From Gaiellales bacterium (lineage in GTDB: Bacteria > Actinomycetota > Thermoleophilia > Gaiellales > JAICJC01), in contig DASWRM010000070.1 of assembly GCA_036403155.1 (NCBI GenBank), positions 1 to 64,000 of the forward strand: a stretch of DNA of 64,000 bases. The letters run 5' to 3'. A program made the position numbers and the translations under genes. The notes beneath the pieces were generated by a model, which was given only the letters and a program-made list of their open reading frames with translations, did no database searches and had not been told where the DNA came from. This document shows, piece after piece, positions 16,872-24,576 of this stretch. How positions within the stretch are numbered: the stretch's first letter is position 1; every line of letters begins with the position of its first letter.

Positions 16872-19430
16872 ATGCCGTGCGATCCGCGCCACGCGATCCT
16901 CTTCGAGCCGGTCACGATCGGCCCCAAGACGCTCGCCAACCGCTTCTACCAGGTGCCCCACTGCACCGGGTTCGGCGTCGAGAAGCCCTGGTCGCAGGCG
17001 CGCCACCGCGCCGTGAAGGCGCAGGGCGGCTGGGCCGCGGTGTGCACCGAGTACTGCACGATCAACCAGGAGTCGGACGAGACGCCCTACGTCTCGGCGC
17101 GGATGTGGGACGACCACGACGTCCGCATGCTCGCGATCACCGCCGACCAGGCCCACGAGCTCGGCGCGCTGGCCGGGATCGAGCTGTCACACACCGGGGT
17201 GCACGGCGAGAACAGCGAATCGCGCCTGCCCGCGCCCGGCCCGTCGCAGATCGCGAGCGACTTCGCGGTCGGCGTCGTGCCCAAGGCGATGACGAAGCGC
17301 GACATCCGCCGCGTGCAGGACGACTGGGTGGCCGCGGCGCGCCGCTCGCGAACCGCGGGATTCGACATCGTCTACGTCTACGGCGCCCACACGTACCTCC
17401 CCGGCCAGTTCCTGTCGCCCCACTACAACCGCCGGACGGACGAGTACGGGGGGTCGCTGGCAAACCGTGCCCGCTTCTGGCTGGAGACGCTGGAGCGCGT
17501 GCGCGAGGCGGTGGGCGACGACTGCGCAGTCGCGTGCCGGGTGGCGGTCGACGCCCGGGGCGCGCTTGGAGTTGATCTGGACGAGGGCCTGGAGTTCGTC
17601 ACGCTCGCCGACCACCTGGTCGACCTGTGGGACGTGAACGTCGGCTCGATCGGAGAGTGGTCGCTCGACTCCGGCCCGTCGCGGTTCTTCGCCGAGGGCT
17701 GGCAGCTCGAGAGCACGGGCCGGGTGCGCGAGGCCACGCGCAAGCCGATCGTCGGCGTCGGCCGTCTGACCAGCCCGGATCTGATGGCCGACATCGTGCG
17801 CAGCGGAGCCTGGGATCTGATCGGTGCAGCGCGGCCGACCATCGCCGACCCGTTCCTGCCGGAGAAGATCCGGCAGGGCCGGGTCGACGAGATCCGCGAG
17901 TGCATCGGCTGCAACGTCTGCATCTCGAAGGCCGACAGCCGCCGGCACCTCGGCTGCACCACCAATCCGACCGCGGGGGAGGAGCACCGCCGCGGCTGGC
18001 ATCCCGAGCACGTGCCGCCGCTCGAACAGCCGATGCACGTCCTGGTGGTCGGCGCGGGCCCCGCCGGGATGGAGTGCGCGATCACGCTCGCGCGGCGGGG
18101 AGCGCGCGTCGACCTGGTCGAGCGGGGACCCGCCGCGGGCGGCTCGCTCGCCTGGATCACCCGGCTGCCCGGCTTCGGCGAGTGGGGCCGGCTCGGCGCA
18201 TACCGTGCGGTGCAGATCGCCCGGCTTCCGAACCTCGAGCTGCACCTGGGCCGCGAGCTGGACGCGGACGCCGTTCGCGGCTGGGGGGCGGACGCCGTGG
18301 TGCTCGCCACCGGGTCGGGCTGGTCGGGTGACGGGCTGAACGGCTTCACCCGCGAGCCGATCCCGGGCGCGGACGCGACCCAGCCGCACGTGCTGACCCC
18401 CGAGCAGGTGGTGCTCGAGGGCAAGCGCCCGCCCGGCGCCCGCGTCGTCGTCTACGACGCCGACGGGTACTACGCGGGGCCCGGCGTCGCCGAACTGCTC
18501 GCCCGGGAGGGTCACCGCGTGGCGCTTGTCACCGCGCACGACACCGTGGCCCCGTTCGCCGCGGAGACCCTCGAGGACGCGCTCACCCGCGACCGCCTGC
18601 ACGCGGCCGGTGTTGCGATGCGGCGATCGACGGTGGTCACCGGCATCGAGCCCGGCCTGGTGACCGCGACCGGCGAGTTCGGCGAGCCGGAGACGATCGA
18701 GGCGGACGGGATCGTGCTCGTCACCCAGCGCGTGTCCCACGACGGCCTTTTCCACGAGCTGGACGGGACGCTCTCCACCCTCCACCGGGTCGGCGACTGC
18801 GTCGCGCCGCGGCTGCTGGCCGACGCGGTGTTCGACGCGCACCGCCTCGCGCGCGAGATCGACCGGCCGGACGCCGCGGTCGCCCAGCCGTACCTCCGGG
18901 AGCGCCCGATGATGGATCCGCCGCCGGCGGCGACGATGCCCGAGCCGGCCTTCCTGCCCGAGCGGGCTTCGCCGGCGGCCCGGTCCGTCCAGATGCTCGA
19001 CGGCGACGCCGCGCAGGTCGCAGGGCGCCTGGCCCAGATCGCACGGGAGCATGGGCCGCTGGTCGTCGCCGCAGGGCGCGGCGCGGGCGACGACCTGGCT
19101 CCCTTCCGGAGGCTGGCCGAGCTCTGCGGCGCCCGCTTCGCCGTCTCGAGGCCGCAGGTGGAGGCCGGCCGCGCCGTCCGCGCCGAACTGGTCGGCGCAA
19201 GCTCCGCCACGGTCAGCCGCGGCACCTATGTCGCCTTCGGCATCTCCGGGGCGCTTCCCCACCTCGTCGGCCTCGGGTCCGGGGCGCGGGTGGTGGCGGT
19301 CAACATCGATCGCAGCGCGCGCATCTTCGAGCACGCGGACGTGGGCGCCGTGGCGGACGCGGCCGAAATCGCGAGCCTGATGTGCGACGAGGTGGTTGCG
19401 CATGACCTCGAAGCGCCCCCTTTTGGGTGA
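16872..19430 (+). CDS. Trimethylamine-dehydrogenase-like flavoprotein fused to ETF-alpha FAD domain
   Basis: An 852-residue iron-sulfur flavoprotein. Residues 1-340 form an OYE-type FMN barrel very like trimethylamine dehydrogenase (TMADH): ILFEPVTIGPKTL, and VPHC with Cys31 at the position of the 6-S-cysteinyl-FMN Cys30. Tyr61, Tyr170 and His173 match TMADH active-site residues. The 4Fe-4S ligands are Cys344, 347, 350 and 362. A nucleotide-binding domain begins at VVGAGPAGME (392-401). Residues about 705-835 are not part of TMADH; they match the C-terminal FAD domain of ETF alpha (VVAAGRGAG, SRPQVEAGR, FGISGALPHLVG, IFEHADVG). The family oxidatively demethylates amines and passes electrons to ETF, so the fusion could carry its own electron acceptor. 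The TMADH aromatic-bowl Trp355 is replaced by Ala354. TAGGAT lies 9 nt before the ATG. Confidence 0.88.
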   Translation: MPCDPRHAILFEPVTIGPKTLANRFYQVPHCTGFGVEKPWSQARHRAVKAQGGWAAVCTEYCTINQESDETPYVSARMWDDHDVRMLAITADQAHELGALAGIELSHTGVHGENSESRLPAPGPSQIASDFAVGVVPKAMTKRDIRRVQDDWVAAARRSRTAGFDIVYVYGAHTYLPGQFLSPHYNRRTDEYGGSLANRARFWLETLERVREAVGDDCAVACRVAVDARGALGVDLDEGLEFVTLADHLVDLWDVNVGSIGEWSLDSGPSRFFAEGWQLESTGRVREATRKPIVGVGRLTSPDLMADIVRSGAWDLIGAARPTIADPFLPEKIRQGRVDEIRECIGCNVCISKADSRRHLGCTTNPTAGEEHRRGWHPEHVPPLEQPMHVLVVGAGPAGMECAITLARRGARVDLVERGPAAGGSLAWITRLPGFGEWGRLGAYRAVQIARLPNLELHLGRELDADAVRGWGADAVVLATGSGWSGDGLNGFTREPIPGADATQPHVLTPEQVVLEGKRPPGARVVVYDADGYYAGPGVAELLAREGHRVALVTAHDTVAPFAAETLEDALTRDRLHAAGVAMRRSTVVTGIEPGLVTATGEFGEPETIEADGIVLVTQRVSHDGLFHELDGTLSTLHRVGDCVAPRLLADAVFDAHRLAREIDRPDAAVAQPYLRERPMMDPPPAATMPEPAFLPERASPAARSVQMLDGDAAQVAGRLAQIAREHGPLVVAAGRGAGDDLAPFRRLAELCGARFAVSRPQVEAGRAVRAELVGASSATVSRGTYVAFGISGALPHLVGLGSGARVVAVNIDRSARIFEHADVGAVADAAEIASLMCDEVVAHDLEAPPFG

Positions 19431-19660
19431 GGCACTAGACTTCGGGGTGCGCTGAAATCTGGGGTGGCGCACCTACAGGGTGCGCGGCAGCCACGGTGCG
19501 CGGGCGAATCTGGGGTCTACTCCTGGTTTTGTCGTGGCGCCATACGTGGCTGTTGCCGAGGTCCCCGGGTTGGAGCCCCCGGGGGCCTCGGCCCGTGCCC
19601 GCGAGTTGCCCGCGGCGCATGGCTGCGTGACACTGCCGCCGTCAACGAACGGAGGCGCAC
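19431..19660 (+). other. Structured intergenic region with short repeats
   Basis: No gene was found in these 230 bases. The segment holds GGTGCGC three times (19446, 19479, 19495) and an inverted GGCGCACC (19466-19473) that can pair with the second copy as a 7-bp stem with a 5-base loop. AATCTGGGGT occurs twice, at 19456-19465 and 19507-19516. A GC-rich terminator-like hairpin follows at 19556-19591. It could be a transcript 3' end plus a leader RNA for the reductase gene. No known riboswitch consensus was recognised. Confidence 0.35.
19556..19591 (+). terminator. Terminator-like hairpin upstream of the reductase gene
   Basis: CCGAGGTCCCCGGG (19556-19569) pairs with CCCGGGGGCCTCGG (19578-19591) over 14 bp with one G-T wobble and an 8-base loop. 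It lies 126 nt after the fusion gene and 70 nt before the next start. It could end transcription of the fusion gene or act as an attenuator; no T-run is seen. Confidence 0.55.
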
Positions 19661-20992
19661 ATGGCCCGAGATCACGTGGTCGTTCTTGGAGGGGGCAGCA
19701 CGGGGGAGGCGTTCGTGTCGGCGCTGCGGGAGTACGAGCCCGACACGCCGATCACCCTGGTCGAGCGGGAGCTGGTCGGCGGCGAGTGCTCCTACTGGGC
19801 GTGCATGCCCACGAAGGGCATGCTTCGCCCGCTCGAGGCGGTTGCGGCGGCGCGCAACGTGCCCGGCGCCGCCGAAGCCGTCTCGGGTGATGTCAGCTGG
19901 GACGGCGTCCTGCGCCATCGCGACGCGATCACGGGCGGCTGGGACGACGCGAGCCAGGCATCGTGGCTGGCCTCGAAGCACGCCGAGCTCGTGCGCGGGG
20001 AGGGCCGGGTCGCCGAGCCTGGGGTCGTCGACGCCGGCGGCCGGCGGCTCGAGTACGGGCGCCTGGTCATCGCAACCGGCTCGGTGCCGTCCGTCCCGCC
20101 GGTACCCGGGCTCGCCGAGACGGGATACTGGACGAACCGCGAGGCGACGGCCGTGCGGGAGATCCCCGCCAGCCTGATCGTGCTCGGCGCCGGACCCGTC
20201 GGGTGCGAGCTTGCACAGTTCTTTCGGCGGATGGGCAGCACGGTGTCGATCGTCGACGTGGCGGAACGACTGCTCCCGCGCGAGCACGCGGACGCCGGCG
20301 CGCTGCTCGGACGGTTCTTCGAGGAAGAGGGCATCGCCCTGCATCTCGGTGAGCCCGTCGAGCGCATCGAGCCCGGCATCCGGCTCCACCGCGGCTCCGG
20401 CGACGTGGTCGAGGCCGAGCGTCTGCTCGTGGCCACCGGGCGGCGGGCGAACGCGTCGGGCTTCGGCTTCGAGCAGCTCGGCGTGACCACCGGCCGGTCG
20501 GGCATTCGGGTCGACGACCGCATGCGTGCTGGCGACGGCGTCTGGGCGATCGGCGACGTCAACGGCATCGCGATGTTCACCCACGCAGGCAAGTACCAGG
20601 CGCGCATCGCGGCCGCCGACATGGCCGGGCGGCCGGCGCACGCCGACCACCGCGCCGTACCGGCCGTCACCTTCACGGATCCCCAGGTGGCGTCGGTGGG
20701 AGTCACGTCGGGCGACGGGCTGGTGACCGGAGAGCGTGCCATCGACCAGGTCTCGCGGACGTCGACGTACGAGCGGCCGAAGCGGCCGGGGTTCCTCAAG
20801 GTGGCTGCCGACCCGGAGCGCGGCGTGCTGGTCGGGGCGGTCGCCGTGGGGCCCGAGGCGGGCGAGTGGCTCGGCCAGCTGACGCTGGCGGTGCGCGCGG
20901 AGGTGCCGATCGCCGTGCTGCGCGACACGATCCAGCCCTACCCGACGTTCTGCGAGGCGATCCAGTTCGCGCTCCGCGACCTGCCGCTCTGA
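19661..20992 (+). CDS. NAD(P)/FAD-dependent disulfide-reductase-like oxidoreductase
   Basis: A 443-residue class I pyridine nucleotide-disulfide oxidoreductase homologue. It has an N-terminal FAD motif (VVVLGGGSTGEA), the redox pair Cys43-Cys48 in GGECSYWACMPTK, a second dinucleotide motif (VLGAGPVGCELA, about 175-186), ATG and GD (WAIGDVNG) motifs and a dimerisation domain. The C terminus has QPYPTFCEA where lipoamide or mercuric reductases have HPT with catalytic His, so classical disulfide chemistry at the dimer interface is uncertain. The ATG follows GGAGG at 6-7 nt. It lies downstream of the TMADH-ETF fusion and might accept or donate electrons in the same pathway; this is inference from position. 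Confidence 0.82.
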   Translation: MARDHVVVLGGGSTGEAFVSALREYEPDTPITLVERELVGGECSYWACMPTKGMLRPLEAVAAARNVPGAAEAVSGDVSWDGVLRHRDAITGGWDDASQASWLASKHAELVRGEGRVAEPGVVDAGGRRLEYGRLVIATGSVPSVPPVPGLAETGYWTNREATAVREIPASLIVLGAGPVGCELAQFFRRMGSTVSIVDVAERLLPREHADAGALLGRFFEEEGIALHLGEPVERIEPGIRLHRGSGDVVEAERLLVATGRRANASGFGFEQLGVTTGRSGIRVDDRMRAGDGVWAIGDVNGIAMFTHAGKYQARIAAADMAGRPAHADHRAVPAVTFTDPQVASVGVTSGDGLVTGERAIDQVSRTSTYERPKRPGFLKVAADPERGVLVGAVAVGPEAGEWLGQLTLAVRAEVPIAVLRDTIQPYPTFCEAIQFALRDLPL

Positions 20993-20999
20993 CCTCCCG

Positions 21000-22193
21000 T
21001 CAGGTGCCAAGCGCCGGGAGCAGCTGGTTCGCCGCACGCCGTCCGCTGCGTAGCGCGCCCTCCATCGTCGCGTACCAGACCGGCTCGGTGTGCTCGCCCG
21101 CGAACGCGACCCGCCCGACCATCCGGCTCAGGCGGTCGTCCAGATCCCCCGGGCGGCCGGCTTCGCGCGCGGAGTAAGCGCCGCCCGGCCAGGTTGCGAG
21201 CACCGCGGCGTCGGGCACCAGCGCCAGGTCGGGTCTCAGGGCGGCGACGCGCTCGACGTACCCCGCCGGACCGCCGTCGACGGCCAGGGCGTCCACCGCC
21301 TCGCCCGAGCCCGCGAACGCGGCGACGAGCGGGGCGACGTCGCCGTCCTCCCCGAGCGCGGTCCACGTCCAGAAGTGGCCTGGCACGGACAGCACGGAGC
21401 TCGGCTGCGGCCGCTCCGCCAGCGGGACAGCCAGCTTGGCGGCCTGTCCGTACACGACCTCGTGCTGCGCCGAACGCTTCCAGTCCGGCAGCGGCGGCTC
21501 GAGGCGGATGCCGGAGACCGCATGTGCGGGAACCGCGACGATGAGGCCGTCCACCCGCAGGTCGCCGTTCACCACCAGGGACCCGCCGGCGTTCTGGCGC
21601 ACCTCGCGCGCGGGGGTCGACAGCAGCACTCGAAGTGGTGCTGCGAGGCGCTCCGCGACCTGCTGGTTGCCGCCGGCCACGCGGCGGGCCTCGCCCTCCC
21701 GGAACAGATGGCCGACGTCGCGGACGGCGTCCGCCGCCAGGCGCGACGTCTCGTGCGCGTAGCTGACCTGTATCCGGCAGGCGATCAGCTCTCGCGCGCC
21801 CGCGTCGAGATGCAGGCGCGCGAGCAGCTCGTCGACGGTCGCTCCGGCACCGTCGCCGCGGGCGAGCGCCGTCTCGACGACCCGGAGCGCACGCTCGAGA
21901 CCCGGGCCGTCGACGCCCATGCCGCCTCGCGGCTCGCGCCGCGCGAAGCTCATCCCCATCGGTGCCAGCTCGAGGCCGAGCCGGCCGATCAGCTCGGGCA
22001 GCACCTCGTAGCCCTCCGTCACGAACTCCGCGCCCATCTCGATCACCGAGCCGTCGGGGAGGCGCTGGGACCAGACGCGGCCGCCGACGCGGTCGCCCGC
22101 CTCGAGGACGATCGGCTCGACGCTCGCGCGGGCCAGCTCGTCGGCGGCCGCGAGGCCCGCGAGCCCGCCTCCGATCACCGCGACCGCCGTCAC
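21000..22193 (-). CDS. Flavin-containing amine oxidase
   Basis: A 397-residue FAD-dependent amine oxidase of the MAO/polyamine-oxidase superfamily. The FAD-binding N terminus is VAVIGGGLAGLAAADEL, followed by VLEAGDRVGGRVWS, the second family fingerprint. The C-terminal FAD contact GRVAFAGEHTEPVWYATMEGA is complete. It probably oxidises a primary or secondary amine, giving an aldehyde and hydrogen peroxide; the substrate is unknown. It ends eight bases from the convergent reductase gene. Its ATG overlaps the stop of the upstream cation-exchanger gene (ATGA), so it is the last gene of that minus-strand operon. It is shorter than typical MAO (450-500 residues). Confidence 0.85.
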   Translation of the reverse strand: MTAVAVIGGGLAGLAAADELARASVEPIVLEAGDRVGGRVWSQRLPDGSVIEMGAEFVTEGYEVLPELIGRLGLELAPMGMSFARREPRGGMGVDGPGLERALRVVETALARGDGAGATVDELLARLHLDAGARELIACRIQVSYAHETSRLAADAVRDVGHLFREGEARRVAGGNQQVAERLAAPLRVLLSTPAREVRQNAGGSLVVNGDLRVDGLIVAVPAHAVSGIRLEPPLPDWKRSAQHEVVYGQAAKLAVPLAERPQPSSVLSVPGHFWTWTALGEDGDVAPLVAAFAGSGEAVDALAVDGGPAGYVERVAALRPDLALVPDAAVLATWPGGAYSAREAGRPGDLDDRLSRMVGRVAFAGEHTEPVWYATMEGALRSGRRAANQLLPALGT

Positions 22194-23239
22194 GCGCGGG
22201 CGATCACGAGCAGCCCGACGATCCCGAGCGCGTAGGTCAGGGCGACGGTGGCCGAGTCGAGCCCCATGCAGAGCACCTGCCTGCGCGGGCGGAAGATCAG
22301 GCCGGCGATGTAGATGGTCGTCAGCAGCCCGCCGAGCGCGGTCAGGTAGATGTCGGTGCTCTGCGCCTGCGGCAGCACGGCCCGCCCGCCGAGCAGATCG
22401 GCGACCAGGAAGAGGACGGGGAGGAACGCGTTTCCTCCGAAGATGTCGCTGACGGCCAGCTGGTAGTCCTCGAGCTTGACGGACGCAAGGCCGGTGGATA
22501 CCTCGGGCAGCGCCGTCGCAGCGGCCAGGATCGTCGCGCCGAACACCACCCCCGTCATGCCGATGTGCGACGCGATGTGCTCGCCGCTGCGCTCGAGCGC
22601 GATGCCGCCGGCCAGCGTGGCGAGCGCTGCGGCCGTGAAGACGACCACGGCCCTGGCCGTGCCCATGCGCTTGGCGACCTGCTCGCGCGAATGGCCGCGA
22701 GGCTTCGGCTGGCCGTCAGGGGCGCTGCCGGAAGCGTGCCAGGGCAGCCCCCGCCGCGCACGGCCGATCAGCGCGAGGCCGAGCAGCCAGACGGCCACGA
22801 TCAGCAGTGCGGCCGGCTCCATCCGCAGGATGGTGGCGGAGGGCAGCTGCGTTCCCATGACGACGATCACGAGCACCGCGATCACCAGCCCCGCCTCGAG
22901 CACCAGCGTCAGTGAGGCGGCCCGGTACATCAGCGCGGCCGAGCGCCGGAGCCCCACGAGGTCGATCACGGCGAGCACGACCGTCTGGAGGGCGATGCCG
23001 CCCAGGATGTTGCCGATGGCGATGCCCAGCGTGTGCGCGAGAGCCGCGCTCGCGGTGATCGCGATCTCGGGCAGGTTGGTTGCGACCGCCAGGAGGATCA
23101 GCCCGCCCAGCGCCTCTCCCAGCCCCAGCCGGTGCGCGAGCACGTCGGTCGTCTTCGAGAGCTGGATGCCGGCGAACCAGACGGCGGCGGCGGCGACGCC
23201 GAATACGGCGATCAGCGCGGGCAGTGGCAGGGAGTCCAC
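22190..23239 (-). CDS. Ca2+/cation antiporter (Na+/Ca2+ exchanger family)
   Basis: A 349-residue CaCA-family membrane antiporter. There are two alpha repeats: LAVATNLPEIAITASAAL in the first half and LAAATALPEVSTGLASVK in the second. The Pro-Glu in each is the conserved cation-site pair. About ten to eleven helices are predicted, with a charged cytoplasmic loop between the halves (PDGQPKPRGHSREQ). It likely exports Ca2+ in exchange for Na+ or H+. The GTG 23239 start follows the GNAT stop by one base; an ATG at 23272 would overlap that gene. The operon order is GNAT, exchanger, amine oxidase. Confidence 0.85.
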   Translation of the reverse strand: MDSLPLPALIAVFGVAAAAVWFAGIQLSKTTDVLAHRLGLGEALGGLILLAVATNLPEIAITASAALAHTLGIAIGNILGGIALQTVVLAVIDLVGLRRSAALMYRAASLTLVLEAGLVIAVLVIVVMGTQLPSATILRMEPAALLIVAVWLLGLALIGRARRGLPWHASGSAPDGQPKPRGHSREQVAKRMGTARAVVVFTAAALATLAGGIALERSGEHIASHIGMTGVVFGATILAAATALPEVSTGLASVKLEDYQLAVSDIFGGNAFLPVLFLVADLLGGRAVLPQAQSTDIYLTALGGLLTTIYIAGLIFRPRRQVLCMGLDSATVALTYALGIVGLLVIARA

Positions 23240-23240
23240 G

Positions 23241-23870
23241 TCAGCCTGCCGCGACCGGCCGCCCGGCGGCATCGAAGGCTCGGATCGGCACGGCGGCGGC
23301 CGGTGTCCCCTCGAACCCGTCGGAGAACATCGTGAACAGCAGGACGTCGCTTCGCGGCCGCCCCGGAGCCGTCGGCGGCAGCCGCCGCCGAAGCAGCGCC
23401 TCCCGTCTGTAGCCGAGCCGCTCCGGGATGCGGGCGCTCCGCTCGTTCCGGGGATCGACGCGGATCTCCATGCGGTCGACGCCGCAGATGCGGAGCCCCG
23501 CCCGCGTCAGCGCGGCGGCCGCCTCTTCGGCCAGCCGCTGCCCGGTCGCGTCCGTGCGGATCCAGTATCCGATCTCGAGCGCGTCCAGGCCGCCGCGCGG
23601 GTGCAGGCCGGTCCCGCCCAGCACGCGCGACCCGTCCGGGGAGAAGATGCCGTAGATCGCGTCCTCGCCGCTGTCGAACTGCGCGCGGAACCCTCGCAGG
23701 AGCTCGATCCGCCGGTCGATGGAGATCGGCTCGTCGTGCACCCACGGCATCCATTCGCTCAGCTCGGGCAGGCTGGACGTGACGGCGTCCTCGAGCAGCG
23801 GGGCGTCGCCGGGATTCCAGCAGCGCAGGAGCAGCCGGTCGGTCTCGATGCGGTAGGGCGGGGTCGCCAC
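23241..23870 (-). CDS. GNAT-family N-acetyltransferase (RimJ/RimL-like)
   Basis: A 209-residue acetyl-CoA-dependent acetyltransferase. The N-terminal YRIETDRLLLRCWNPGDAP is the standard start of RimJ/RimL-like proteins. The acetyl-CoA loop region includes RTDATGQRLAEEAAAAL, and the late ERSARIPERLGYRREALLRR segment is conserved in the family. The acceptor could be a ribosomal protein N terminus or a small molecule; it cannot be told. The GTG start at 23870 has TACCAT nine bases upstream. It is the first gene of a likely operon with the Ca2+ exchanger and amine oxidase. Confidence 0.82.
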   Translation of the reverse strand: MATPPYRIETDRLLLRCWNPGDAPLLEDAVTSSLPELSEWMPWVHDEPISIDRRIELLRGFRAQFDSGEDAIYGIFSPDGSRVLGGTGLHPRGGLDALEIGYWIRTDATGQRLAEEAAAALTRAGLRICGVDRMEIRVDPRNERSARIPERLGYRREALLRRRLPPTAPGRPRSDVLLFTMFSDGFEGTPAAAVPIRAFDAAGRPVAAG

Positions 23871-23899
23871 GCAGGCGCCATGGTATTCGCTTGCGCCGC

Positions 23900-24535
23900 T
23901 CAGTCAGGCGGTCTCCGCGCGGTGACCCACACGAACTCGATCGGCCGGCCGCCTTCCCGCTGCGTCTCGTCTTCGGCCTCGAGGATGTCGAAGCCGGCCG
24001 AGCGGACCGTGCGGAGGAGCTCCGCGCGCGGCATGCCGTCGATGAACATCGGCACGCCGAGCCACTCGTGTACGCCGCCGAGCCCCTCGTCCAGCGGCTC
24101 CGCGCTGAGGAGCAGGCGGCCGCCGGGCCGCAGCCAGCCGAGCACCCGCCGCAGCACCTCGGAGAGCTCCGCGGCCGGGATGTTGTCTACGAGGTACAGC
24201 GCGAGCACCGCGTCGAAGGACGCCGGCGCGAGTGCGAGCGTCCGGACGTCGGCGCAGACGACCGCCGCCGCGGGGACGTTCCGCCGGGCGCGCGCCGCCT
24301 GCTCCGGTGAGACGTCCACCGCCGTGACCGCGTGCCGCTCGGCCAGCTCGAGCGTCGCCGGCACGCCGTTCCCGCACCCGAGGTCGAGCACGCGGCTGCC
24401 GGCCGCGAGCCCCGCAGCGAACGCTCGCACCCGCCGCATCCGCGGCCAGGGGTCGTTCGGCGACTCCAGCGCGGCGTAGGCGTCGGCGACCCGGTCGTAG
24501 CCCTCCGCAATCATCCGTGCGATCTCGTCGCCCAT
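23900..24535 (-). CDS. SAM-dependent methyltransferase
   Basis: A 211-residue class I methyltransferase. Motif I is SRVLDLGCGNGVP (about residues 49-61). The acidic residue at the end of strand 2 is in VTAVDVSPEQ, and motif IV-like DAVLALYLVDNIP follows. The start is ATG 24535, giving MGDEIARMIAEGYDRVADAYA, a common beginning for Methyltransf_11/25 proteins; longer frames upstream overlap the next gene and are not credible. The substrate is unknown. It lies between the GNAT and an uncharacterised membrane-anchored protein on the same strand. Confidence 0.82.
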   Translation of the reverse strand: MGDEIARMIAEGYDRVADAYAALESPNDPWPRMRRVRAFAAGLAAGSRVLDLGCGNGVPATLELAERHAVTAVDVSPEQAARARRNVPAAAVVCADVRTLALAPASFDAVLALYLVDNIPAAELSEVLRRVLGWLRPGGRLLLSAEPLDEGLGGVHEWLGVPMFIDGMPRAELLRTVRSAGFDILEAEDETQREGGRPIEFVWVTARRPPD

Positions 24536-24576
24536 GGTCGTACAACGGCGGCGGCCCGCGCCGCGTGAGATCCGGC

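Noticed and set aside
17187-19472. Long minus-strand open frame opposite the TMADH-ETF fusion
   Set aside because: Composition is that of a shadow frame; the plus-strand protein has clear homology throughout.
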